From Streptomyces aurantiogriseus (lineage in GTDB: Bacteria; Actinomycetota; Actinomycetes; Streptomycetales; Streptomycetaceae), in the NCBI RefSeq assembly GCF_014649375.1, contig NZ_BMSX01000003.1:434001-498000 (forward strand): DNA of 64,000 nt, read 5' to 3'. Position numbers and translations under genes: made by a program. The notes beneath the pieces are model-generated. The model was given only the letters and a program-made list of their open reading frames with translations. It did not search any database and was not told where the DNA came from. Positions 39,007-46,699 of this stretch are shown in pieces (within the stretch, counting starts at the first letter, position 1; each line of letters opens with the position of its first letter).

Positions 39007-41337
39007 TCACTCGGTGCGCAGGCCGTCCGGCCGCAGCAGCCGCAGCAGCGGCGGCAGGCTGAGCAGCGTCACCACCAGGACCACGGCGGCGCCGATGCCG
39101 GTCATCGACAACACGCTCGCCCAGTCCACGTCCACCGGGGTGTCGGTCATCTTCAGCAGGACCGCCCCCAGCGTCAGCCCGACCGTCGAGGCCAGTGCCA
39201 GGCCCAGACCGATCGGGATCGCCGTCTGCCACAGCACCGACAGGCTCAGCGTGCGGCGCCGGGTGCCGAAGGCGACCAGCGACGACAGGAGCTTCTTGCG
39301 GTCGCGCAGCTGCTCCAGCTGCGACACCAGCAGGCTCGCGCCGATCAGTGCCAGCACACAGGTGGCGCCGATGAACAGGCCGGTGCGGATCTTGTCGTAG
39401 GTGTCCGTCCGCTCGCTGGACACCCACATCATCGGGTCGATGAGCGGATCGATCCGGTGGGCCGTGTTCCGCACGTGGTCGGGTGCGTCCGCCAGTGCCC
39501 GGTCCAGCCCTAGGTAGATCTCCCCGCTGACCCCCTGCTCGGCCCCCGCGGGCACCGCGCCCGGCGTCAGCAGGAAGCCGCCGCGCTTCACCCCGGTCGG
39601 GTCGTCGATCGACTGCGCCTGCTTCATGTGTGCCGGCACCGTCCAAGGCGACGGCTTGTCTTCGGCGTCGCCGTCGACGGGGTCGAACCACAGCGTCCTG
39701 CCGGGCTTCACCAGCTCGGGCGACGCCTCCTCGTACTCGCCGCCCTGGACGACGAAGGTGTCACCGTCCTTGCAGGAGGGCAGGGAGGCCACCTCGCGCA
39801 GGGACGCGCAGTCGGCGATGGTGACCTGGGCGAAGTTCTCGGGGTCCTTGCGACGGTCGCCGATGTAGCCCTCGTCGAAGGCGAAGACCTTCTTCACTCC
39901 CTTGGTCGCCTCGAACTCGGTCACCGCCTTGGCGAGCGGGGCGCCGTCCGGCAGGGCCACCTGCATCTGGGCGCGGGCGAGGTCGTTCTGGGAGTGCTCG
40001 GTGTACTGGCCCTCCACCCCGGAGAACAGCATCTGCAGCGCGATGGCGCCCGCCACCGCGACCGCGATGCCGTTGACCATGCGGGCGGCCGTGCCGCTGC
40101 TCAACTGGAGTCGGCGGATGGCCAGTTGCCAGGCGATGCCGCCCGAGCCGAGCCGGGTGACGACCGCCTCCACGACCCACGGCAGCAGCGCGGTCACCCC
40201 GACGAGCAGCAGCAGGACACCACCGGTGACCAGGTACTGGTTGAACTCACCGCTGTCCCGGCCGTTGCCGATCATCGGGTAGAGCATCGCGAGCCCGCCC
40301 AGCGGCAGCAGCAGCCGCCACCAGAGCCGGCGCCGCGGGGGCTTCGCTGTGCGCACCACACCGAGCGGCTCGATCACCACACCGCGCAGCGCGAACAGGG
40401 TGACCAGCACGGCGGCGGCCGGGACCGCGACCGCGACCAGCAGGGCGAGCGTGGGGGAGGGGGTCAGATAGCTGGGGAACACGCTCACCTCGAGCAGTTC
40501 CATGGTGCCGGCGGCCTCCCGGACGAGCAGGAAGAAGACCGTGCCGAGGACCAGGCCCGCCACGGAGCCCGCGAGCGCCTCGCCCGCGGCGATCCGCCGG
40601 GTCATCCTGCTGTCGGAGCCCACCAGCCTGAGGGCCGCGAGCCGCCGGTCCCGTCGCTCGCCGCCGAACCGCACGGCCGCGGCGATGAAGACGCCGACCG
40701 GCATCAGCAACACCACGAACACGACGAGGAGCAGCAGGAGCAGGACGGGGTCCGTCCGCGACGGGGGCGGATCGGGGTCGCCGAACCGTTCGAGGCGGAC
40801 GACCTGGTAGCTGTCCTTCTCGGGTACGAGGTTGTCGGCGCCGCGGTAGAAGGTGAGTTCCTGGGAGCCGATCAGGCCGGGTTCGGCGATGGTGCCGACG
40901 ATCCGGTCCGGCAGCCGCTCCCGCAGCAGCTTCCCGCCGTCCGACTCCAGCAGCCGCTTCAGCGCGGGGGAGACCACCATCTCGCCCACCCCGGGGAACT
41001 TCGCCACGCCCGGCGGCAGCGGTGCCCGGGGCCCCTCGGGCTGCAACTCCCGCCCGCGCACCTCCTCGTCGCGGAAGGTCGTCCCGACATCGGCGACCAG
41101 CAGCGTGTTGTCCGCCTTCGGCGGCAGCGAGTTCTCGTACGTGATGTCCGTGCGCGCTTCTCCCCGGTCGTGCCGGACGGCCAGCGCGTTCGGGATCGCG
41201 GTGGTGAGCAGCAGCAGCGCCACGCCGAGCCCCACGCCGACGGCGGTGAGCAGCATCCGCGCCCACCCCTCCCGCCCGCCGGCGAAGGCGAACCTGGCCC
41301 CCATGCCCAGGTCCCTGGACCACTGACGCAGGTTCAT
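39007..41337 (-). CDS. FtsX/MacB-type ABC transporter permease
   Basis: 776 aa with about ten membrane helices in two FtsX-type blocks: an N-terminal helix (MLLTAVGVGLGVALLLLTTA), three helices near 195-320 (LLLLLLVVFVVLLMPVGVFI, LVLGTVFFLLV), two near 350-390, one at about 425, and three at the C-terminus (LFIGATCVLALIGASLLVSQ, GAAVVLVVTLLSLPPLLRLL). Large outside loops between. It overlaps the ATPase gene by four bases. The usual cargo of such systems in actinobacteria is peptides, lipids or antibiotics; unknown here. Confidence 0.9.
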   Translation of the reverse strand: MNLRQWSRDLGMGARFAFAGGREGWARMLLTAVGVGLGVALLLLTTAIPNALAVRHDRGEARTDITYENSLPPKADNTLLVADVGTTFRDEEVRGRELQPEGPRAPLPPGVAKFPGVGEMVVSPALKRLLESDGGKLLRERLPDRIVGTIAEPGLIGSQELTFYRGADNLVPEKDSYQVVRLERFGDPDPPPSRTDPVLLLLLLVVFVVLLMPVGVFIAAAVRFGGERRDRRLAALRLVGSDSRMTRRIAAGEALAGSVAGLVLGTVFFLLVREAAGTMELLEVSVFPSYLTPSPTLALLVAVAVPAAAVLVTLFALRGVVIEPLGVVRTAKPPRRRLWWRLLLPLGGLAMLYPMIGNGRDSGEFNQYLVTGGVLLLLVGVTALLPWVVEAVVTRLGSGGIAWQLAIRRLQLSSGTAARMVNGIAVAVAGAIALQMLFSGVEGQYTEHSQNDLARAQMQVALPDGAPLAKAVTEFEATKGVKKVFAFDEGYIGDRRKDPENFAQVTIADCASLREVASLPSCKDGDTFVVQGGEYEEASPELVKPGRTLWFDPVDGDAEDKPSPWTVPAHMKQAQSIDDPTGVKRGGFLLTPGAVPAGAEQGVSGEIYLGLDRALADAPDHVRNTAHRIDPLIDPMMWVSSERTDTYDKIRTGLFIGATCVLALIGASLLVSQLEQLRDRKKLLSSLVAFGTRRRTLSLSVLWQTAIPIGLGLALASTVGLTLGAVLLKMTDTPVDVDWASVLSMTGIGAAVVLVVTLLSLPPLLRLLRPDGLRTE

Positions 41338-42023
41338 ATCACCCGCTCCATGTCCCGCGACTTGCCGTCCCGTACGACGATCTCGCGGTCGGAGTAGGCC
41401 GCCACCCGCGCCTCATGGGTCACCAGCACCACGGCGGCGTTGGCCGACCGGGCCGCCTCGGTGAGCAGTTCCATCACGCGCTCGCCGTTGAGCGAGTCCA
41501 GCGCGCCGGTCGGCTCGTCGGCGAACACCACCCGCGGACTGGTGACCAGCGACCGGGCCACGGCCACCCGCTGACCCTGCCCGCCGGAGACCTCACCGGG
41601 CCGCTTCTTGCGCAGGTCGTCGACCTCCAGCCGCTCCATCCAGGCCAGCGCGGTCCGCTCGGCCTGCTTGCGCGGGGTGCCGTTCAGCCGCAGCGGCAGC
41701 GCCACGTTCTCCACACAGGTCAGCTCCGGCACGAGCTGCCCGAACTGGAACACGAACCCGAACTCCGAGCGCCGCAGCGCACTGCGCCGCGCGTCGCTCA
41801 TCGTGGCGAGCTCCTGCCCGTCGTAGACGATCGAGCCCGAGTCGGGCGTCACGATCCCGGCGAGACAGTGCAGCAACGTGGACTTGCCGGACCCCGAGGG
41901 GCCCATCACGGCGACGACCTCGCCGGGGTGGATGGAGAACTCGGCGCCGTCCAGGGCCATCGTCGGCCCGTACGCCTTGCGCAGGTTCTCGGCGGCCAGC
42001 AGGGATCCCGCGGGAGCGGTCAC
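41334..42023 (-). CDS. ABC transporter ATP-binding protein (LolD/MacB type)
   Basis: 229 aa. Walker A GPSGSGKST (41-49), Q-loop FGFVFQFGQLVPELTC, signature VSGGQGQRVAVARSL, Walker B VVFADEPTGALD and H-loop VLVTHEARVAAYSDRE, all intact. It overlaps both neighbours by four bases (permease and PadR regulator), showing one tightly coupled operon. Confidence 0.95.
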   Translation of the reverse strand: MTAPAGSLLAAENLRKAYGPTMALDGAEFSIHPGEVVAVMGPSGSGKSTLLHCLAGIVTPDSGSIVYDGQELATMSDARRSALRRSEFGFVFQFGQLVPELTCVENVALPLRLNGTPRKQAERTALAWMERLEVDDLRKKRPGEVSGGQGQRVAVARSLVTSPRVVFADEPTGALDSLNGERVMELLTEAARSANAAVVLVTHEARVAAYSDREIVVRDGKSRDMERVI

Positions 42024-42544
42024 GCGGTCACCACCTCTCGGAGCTTGTCGAGGCGCGCGGCGGTCAGCTCCAGCCAGCGCAGATCGGCCTCGAGATGGAA
42101 CAGGGCGTGGTCGCAGATCAGCTGGTCGGCGAGGTCACCCCTGCGCTTGCGGTCGGTGAGGATGCGCATGCTGCGCAGATGCTCCGAGCGCTGCGTGTCG
42201 AGGATGTCGGCCGCGTCGCGGTGGGTGAGCAGCGCGAGGACGACCTTGGTGTAGAGCGTCGACTGCAGATACGGCTCGGGCTTCTCGGGCGTGGCGAGCC
42301 AGCGGGCGACGTCGGTGATCCCGGCGTCGGTGATGGCGTACCGCTTCCGCTCCGGGCCGCCGCCGGCCTCGATGCCGTCGACTTCGACGAGCCCGTTCTT
42401 CAGCAGCCGGGACATCGTCGAGTAGACCTGGCCGTAGTGCAGCGGCCGGTCGTGACCGAACTTCTCGTCGAAGGCCCGCTTCAGGTCGTAGCCGTGGCGG
42501 GGCCCGGACTCCAGGAGTCCCAGGAGGGTGTGACCGATGGACAT
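42020..42544 (-). CDS. PadR-family transcriptional regulator of the ABC operon
   Basis: 174 aa. Winged HTH typical of PadR (HTLLGLLESGPRHGYDLKRA, HYGQVYSTMSRLLKNGLVEV, RKRYAITDAGITDVARWL), followed by a C-terminal helical dimerisation domain. First gene of the operon; ATG 42544 with TCCTCCCCAT in the complement giving GGGGAGGA. A dyad at 42556-42581, just above the start, is the expected autoregulatory operator. Confidence 0.93.
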   Translation of the reverse strand: MSIGHTLLGLLESGPRHGYDLKRAFDEKFGHDRPLHYGQVYSTMSRLLKNGLVEVDGIEAGGGPERKRYAITDAGITDVARWLATPEKPEPYLQSTLYTKVVLALLTHRDAADILDTQRSEHLRSMRILTDRKRRGDLADQLICDHALFHLEADLRWLELTAARLDKLREVVTA

Positions 42545-42555
42545 GGGGAGGACTC

Positions 42556-42581
42556 TACATACGGTGTATACGCCGGATGTA
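42556..42581. promoter_or_regulatory. PadR-type operator
   Basis: TACAT...CGGTGTATACGCCG...ATGTA is a 26-base dyad with outer TACAT/ATGTA arms, the classic PadR half-sites, and an inner near-palindrome. It starts 12 bases upstream of the padR start codon, so binding would block the operon. A direct repeat TGTATACGCCG (42565-42575 and 42579-42589) overlaps it. Confidence 0.72.
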
Positions 42582-42682
42582 TACGCCGAGTGTGGAGTCG
42601 GTGGCGCGGGGTGCGACGGTGCAGGTGGGGGGCGATTGTCACAGCTCTGCTACAGGGGTGGGCGGGCGTGTCCCGCCCCCCG

Positions 42683-42740
42683 TGGGGGAGTTCGAGGACA
42701 GGGCCGTTCAGGCCGACGGGGGTCTGGGGGCCGAGCCCCC
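42683..42740 (-). repeat. Diverged copy of dispersed module B
   Basis: On the minus strand GGGGGCTCGGCCCCCAGACC ... GTCGGCCTGAACGGCCCTGT with CCTCGAACTCCCCCAC, clearly related to 34335-34399 and 57923-57987. It overlaps the C-terminal end and stop of the RHH gene. Confidence 0.78.
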
Positions 42741-42974
42741 GGGCGGGCGGCCACGGCGCGGCAGCGGGCCGGCCTCACCGGGCAGCCTCCCCGCCTCCTT
42801 CAGGGCCTTCCGCAACAGGAACTCGATCTGCGCGTTCGCCGACCGCAGCTCGTCGGAGGCCCACCGGGCCAACGCGTCGTGCACCAGCGGATCCAGCCGC
42901 AGCAGCACCTGCTTGCGCTGCTGCGGCCGCCGCTTGGGTGCAGAGCCCTCCGAAGGATCCGCGGGCGAGGTCAC
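42708..42974 (-). CDS. Ribbon-helix-helix regulator coupled to the SPFH gene
   Basis: 88 aa, GTG 42974 overlapping the SPFH stop (GTGA). The RHH core is KQVLLRLDPLVHDALARWAS then DELRSANAQIEFLLRKALKE, a MetJ/Arc-type DNA-binding fold. The tail PGEAGPLPRRGRPPGGSAPR and stop are encoded by the dispersed repeat at 42683-42740, so the natural end may have been changed. It probably controls the SPFH gene; a 14-bp perfect palindrome lies in that gene's promoter. Confidence 0.85.
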   Translation of the reverse strand: MTSPADPSEGSAPKRRPQQRKQVLLRLDPLVHDALARWASDELRSANAQIEFLLRKALKEAGRLPGEAGPLPRRGRPPGGSAPRPPSA

Positions 42975-43942
42975 TGGTAGAGCGTCCCCGTGTTCAGCAC
43001 GGGCTGGGGCGCCCGGTCCCCGCACAGCACCACCATCAGGTTGGACACCATCGCCGCCTTCCGTTCCTCGTCCAGTTCCACGATGTCCTGCTCGGCGATC
43101 CGGTTGAGCGCCGCCTCCACCATGCCGACCGCGCCGTCGACGATCTCCCGCCGCGCCGCGACCACCGCGCCCGCCTGCTGCCGCTGGAGCATCGCGGAGG
43201 CGATCTCCGGAGCGTAGGCAAGATGGGTGAAGCGGGACTCGATGATCCGCACACCGGCCGCCTCCACGCGCGCGTGCAGCTCGGCGGCGAGCTTCTCGGT
43301 GATCTCCTCGGCGTTGCCCCGCAGCGAGAGCCCGCCCTCGTCGTGGGCGTCGTACGGGTACTCGATGGCGATGTGCCGCACGGCCGCCTCGGTCTGGGTG
43401 GAGACGAACTCGAAGTAGTCGTCCACCTCGAAGCTGGCCTGCGCGGTGTCCTGCACCTTCCACACCACGACCGCGGCGAGCTCGATCGGGTTGCCGTAGG
43501 CGTCGTTGACCTTCAGGACCGCCGTCTCGTGGTTGCGGACGCGGGTGGAGATCTTCTCGCGGGAGGTGAAGGGGTTCACCCAGCGCAGGCCGTCCTCGCG
43601 GATGGTCCCGCGGTAGCGCCCGAAGAGCTGGACCACACGGGCCTCGCCCGGCGCCACCATGTTCAGCCCGCACATCGAGAGGAAGGCGCCGGGGGCGACC
43701 AGGATGCCGACGACCATCAGCGCGGCCTTGGCGGCGCCCGCCACCACGGCCGCGGCGGCCACGATCAGTCCGACACCGATCAGCAGCCCGACCAGGCCGA
43801 GCAGCAGTGCGAGTCCGCCGCCCACGCTGCGTGCCGGGAACTCGTGCACACGCGGGGCGGGCATCTCGGGCGCGTCGACGCCTATGGAGGCGTCCGCGGT
43901 CGCCGACGGGGCCTGCGGGCCGTGCGGGTCATGCGTGGACAT
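42971..43942 (-). CDS. SPFH/band-7 (stomatin-like) membrane protein
   Basis: 323 aa. Two adjacent membrane segments ([20 protein letters not shown] and [20 protein letters not shown]) are followed by the SPFH domain ([60 protein letters not shown]) and a helical C-terminus ([20 protein letters not shown]). Such proteins oligomerise in membrane microdomains and support proteases or transporters. Unlike many family members, it is co-translated with a DNA-binding protein. Confidence 0.92.
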   Translation of the reverse strand: MSTHDPHGPQAPSATADASIGVDAPEMPAPRVHEFPARSVGGGLALLLGLVGLLIGVGLIVAAAAVVAGAAKAALMVVGILVAPGAFLSMCGLNMVAPGEARVVQLFGRYRGTIREDGLRWVNPFTSREKISTRVRNHETAVLKVNDAYGNPIELAAVVVWKVQDTAQASFEVDDYFEFVSTQTEAAVRHIAIEYPYDAHDEGGLSLRGNAEEITEKLAAELHARVEAAGVRIIESRFTHLAYAPEIASAMLQRQQAGAVVAARREIVDGAVGMVEAALNRIAEQDIVELDEERKAAMVSNLMVVLCGDRAPQPVLNTGTLYQ

Positions 43943-43997
43943 GAGGGTCCCCCTGTTTCTCGCGAGTGGTCTCTCGCGGGTTAGCTTCGATCTAGCT

Positions 43998-44011
43998 AAG
44001 TGATATCACTT
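43998..44011. promoter_or_regulatory. Perfect 14-bp palindrome in the SPFH/PBP divergent region
   Basis: AAGTGATATCACTT is fully palindromic and directly beside a second dyad TAGCTTCGATCTAGCTA (43982-43998). The spot lies 56 bases upstream of the SPFH start in an AT-rich island; it is a probable operator for the RHH protein or another regulator. Confidence 0.62.
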
Positions 44012-44218
44012 TATCGGGGGATGGCAACCCTCGGGCCCTTTCGAACGTCGATTCCGGTGGAACGGTGTGCCGGTTCCACCGAGCGGGGTGCTGATTCTCA
44101 CGGCCGCGCGGAGCCGGATCGACAGCCCTTCGTCATAGACAGCGGTGTTAGCTTTCTGAGCTGACCTGCCTCCGGGCACTGGTGTGACTGCCGAGTAGGA
44201 AGCGGAGCGAGCGGACTC

Positions 44219-46639
44219 ATGGGACGAGCGGACGAGAGACGAGCGCGACAGCGCGGTGGCCGCCGCGCGGCGCCCAAGAACCGTTCGTCGCGGGCGGCGG
44301 CTCCCGCCTCGCGCAACGAGTCGGTACCGGCTGCCGAGCAGACCACGGCCGCGGCGACCGGCGGACGCGCGGCGGCCCGCAGGAGCGCCAAGAAGGGCGC
44401 CAAGGGCGCCAAGGCCGAGAAGGGCCGCATACGCCGGCTCTTCACCTGGAAGAAGATGCTCGGCACCTTCCTCGGCCTCGTCGTGCTCACCATCGGCGCC
44501 TTCATCGCGCTGTACATGACGACGCCGATCCCCGACACGGCGAACGCCGACGCCGAGCTCCAGAGCAACGTCTACAAGTACAGCGACGGCAACCTCCTGA
44601 CCCGCGAAGGCAAGCTCAACCGCGAGAACGTCGACCTCGCGGAGATCCCCGAGCCCGTCCAGCGCACCTTCGTCGCCGCCGAGAACAAGACCTTCTACAA
44701 CGACGCCGGCGTCGACCTGAGGGGCACCGCGCGCGGCATGCTCAACACGCTCATGGGCAAGGGCGCGCAGGGCGGTTCGACGATCACCCAGCAGTACGTC
44801 AAGAACTACTACCTGACGCAGGAACAGACCGTCACGCGCAAGCTGAAGGAACTGGTCATCTCCCTGAAGCTGGACCGGGAGAAGTCCAAGAACTACATCC
44901 TCGCCGGCTACCTCAACACCAGCTACTACGGCCGCGGCGCCTACGGCATCCAGGCCGCCGCCCAGGCCTACTACCGCGTCGACGCCGACAAGCTCACCGT
45001 CCCGCAGGGCGCCTACCTCGCCGCGCTGCTCCAGGCCCCCAGCCAGTACGACTGGCACGCCGCCTCCGACACCGGCAGGCGGCTGGTCCAGCAGCGCTGG
45101 AACTACGTCCTCAACAACATGGTCGAGGAGGGCTGGCTGGACAAGGCCGAGCGCAACGCCATGAAGTTCCCGGTGCCCAAGGAGCCCAAGGCCGCCCCCG
45201 GGATGGAGGGCCAGGTCGGCTATCTGGTCAATGCGGCCAACAACGAGCTGAAGAAGCAGCTCGTCGACCAGGGCGTCGCGGAGACCAGCAAGGAAGCCGA
45301 CGCGATGGTCGACGCCGGCGGCTGGAACATCACGCTCAACATCGACAAGAAGAAGCAGAAGGCGCTGGAGGCCTCCGTCAAGGAGCAGCTGACCAGCAAG
45401 CTGGACAAGAAGAAGCGCTCGGTCGACGGCGACGTCCAGGCCGGCGCCGTCTCCGTGAACCCGAAGACGGGCGCGGTCGTGGCGATGTACGGCGGCGTCA
45501 ACTACGTCGAGCACTTCACGAACAACGCCACCCGCACCGACTACCAGCCCGCCTCCACCTTCAAGCCGGTGATCCTCGCCGCCGCCCTCGACCAGGGCGC
45601 CGAGACCCAGGACGGCGAGAAGATCACCGCGAACACGATCTACGACGGCACCAGCAAGCGCCCGGTCGTCGGCAGCGACATCGGCTTCGCCCCGGAGAAC
45701 GAGGACGACCTCGACTACGGCGACGTCACCGTCCAGACGGCCATGAACAAGTCCATCAACTCCGTCTTCGCGCAGCTGGGCGTCGACGTCGGCATGGACA
45801 AGGTGCTGAAGACCGCGGGCGACCTCGGCATGGACACCGAGGACCTGAAGGCGGTGCCCGCGCAGACCCTCGGCACCATGGGCGCGAGCCCGCTGCAGAT
45901 GGCCGGTGTCTACGCGACCCTCGACAACCACGGCAAGAAGGTCACCCCGACCCTCATCAAGTCGGCGGAGAACAGCGCCCACGCGGTGAAGGCGGCCGAG
46001 CCGATCGGCGAGGAGGTCATCAGCCGCGAGGCCGCCGACACGGTCACCTCGGTGCTGACGGGCGTGGTCGACGACGGTACGGCCAAGAAGTCCGTGCGGG
46101 ACAACCCCCTGCGCAAGGGCCAGAAGGTCGCCGGCAAGACCGGTACCTCCGACGACAACAAGTCGGCCTGGTTCACCGCCTACACCCCCGAACTGGTCAC
46201 CTCCGTCGGCCTGTTCGGCGAGTCCGCCAAGCCGCCGCACCCCCAGGTCACCCTGACCGGCGCGACGACCGGCCTGAGCGGCGATGACGGCCGTGTCAAC
46301 GGTGGTGGCTTCCCGGCGCAGATCTGGGCGGCGTACACCTTCGGCGTCTCCACCAAGGTCACCAAGTTCGACCTGGAGACCGACCAGGGCGCCGCGGTCC
46401 AGCCGAGCCGCTCGGCGAGCCCGTCCCCGTCCCAGTCGGAGGAGGAGGAGTCGGAGGCGCCGAGCCCGGAGGCCCCGACACCCAGCAAGTCCCCGCAGAC
46501 CCCGACGACCCCGTCCAACACGCCGACGACGCAGGAGCCGTCGGAGGAGCCGAGCTCGGAGGCACCGACGCCCAGCAATTCCCCGTCGACCCCGTCGACA
46601 CCACCTGAGGACCCCCTGGATCCGCAGTCGGGGCAGTAG
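44219..46639 (+). CDS. Bifunctional (class A) penicillin-binding protein
   Basis: 806 aa. A basic, Ala-rich cytoplasmic head of about 75 residues, one membrane helix (MLGTFLGLVVLTIGAFIALY), a glycosyltransferase family 51 domain with AENKTFYNDAGVDLRG and GGSTITQQYVKNYYL, then the transpeptidase with STFK (Ser446), KSINSVF and KTGTSDD (Lys640). The last 90 residues are an acidic Ser/Pro/Thr tail with repeated SPSPS/SEEPSSEAPTPSNSP units and no fold. It polymerises and crosslinks peptidoglycan. It diverges from the SPFH gene and ends at a strong terminator. Confidence 0.95.
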   Translation: MGRADERRARQRGGRRAAPKNRSSRAAAPASRNESVPAAEQTTAAATGGRAAARRSAKKGAKGAKAEKGRIRRLFTWKKMLGTFLGLVVLTIGAFIALYMTTPIPDTANADAELQSNVYKYSDGNLLTREGKLNRENVDLAEIPEPVQRTFVAAENKTFYNDAGVDLRGTARGMLNTLMGKGAQGGSTITQQYVKNYYLTQEQTVTRKLKELVISLKLDREKSKNYILAGYLNTSYYGRGAYGIQAAAQAYYRVDADKLTVPQGAYLAALLQAPSQYDWHAASDTGRRLVQQRWNYVLNNMVEEGWLDKAERNAMKFPVPKEPKAAPGMEGQVGYLVNAANNELKKQLVDQGVAETSKEADAMVDAGGWNITLNIDKKKQKALEASVKEQLTSKLDKKKRSVDGDVQAGAVSVNPKTGAVVAMYGGVNYVEHFTNNATRTDYQPASTFKPVILAAALDQGAETQDGEKITANTIYDGTSKRPVVGSDIGFAPENEDDLDYGDVTVQTAMNKSINSVFAQLGVDVGMDKVLKTAGDLGMDTEDLKAVPAQTLGTMGASPLQMAGVYATLDNHGKKVTPTLIKSAENSAHAVKAAEPIGEEVISREAADTVTSVLTGVVDDGTAKKSVRDNPLRKGQKVAGKTGTSDDNKSAWFTAYTPELVTSVGLFGESAKPPHPQVTLTGATTGLSGDDGRVNGGGFPAQIWAAYTFGVSTKVTKFDLETDQGAAVQPSRSASPSPSQSEEEESEAPSPEAPTPSKSPQTPTTPSNTPTTQEPSEEPSSEAPTPSNSPSTPSTPPEDPLDPQSGQ

Positions 46640-46647
46640 ACACGCAG

Positions 46648-46679
46648 AGAGGGCGCCCGGTGCTCACCGGGCGCCCTCT
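46648..46679. terminator. Strong bidirectional terminator
   Basis: 14-bp perfect stem AGAGGGCGCCCGGT (46648-46661) with ACCGGGCGCCCTCT (46666-46679) around GCTC, between the converging PBP and phosphatase genes. Confidence 0.9.
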
Positions 46680-46699
46680 CCGCGTTCTCTTCGGGAAAC

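Noticed and set aside
44006..46240. 744-codon minus-strand ORF opposite the penicillin-binding protein
   Set aside because: Val/Leu/Gly/Asp shadow of a gene with intact STFK and KTGT motifs.
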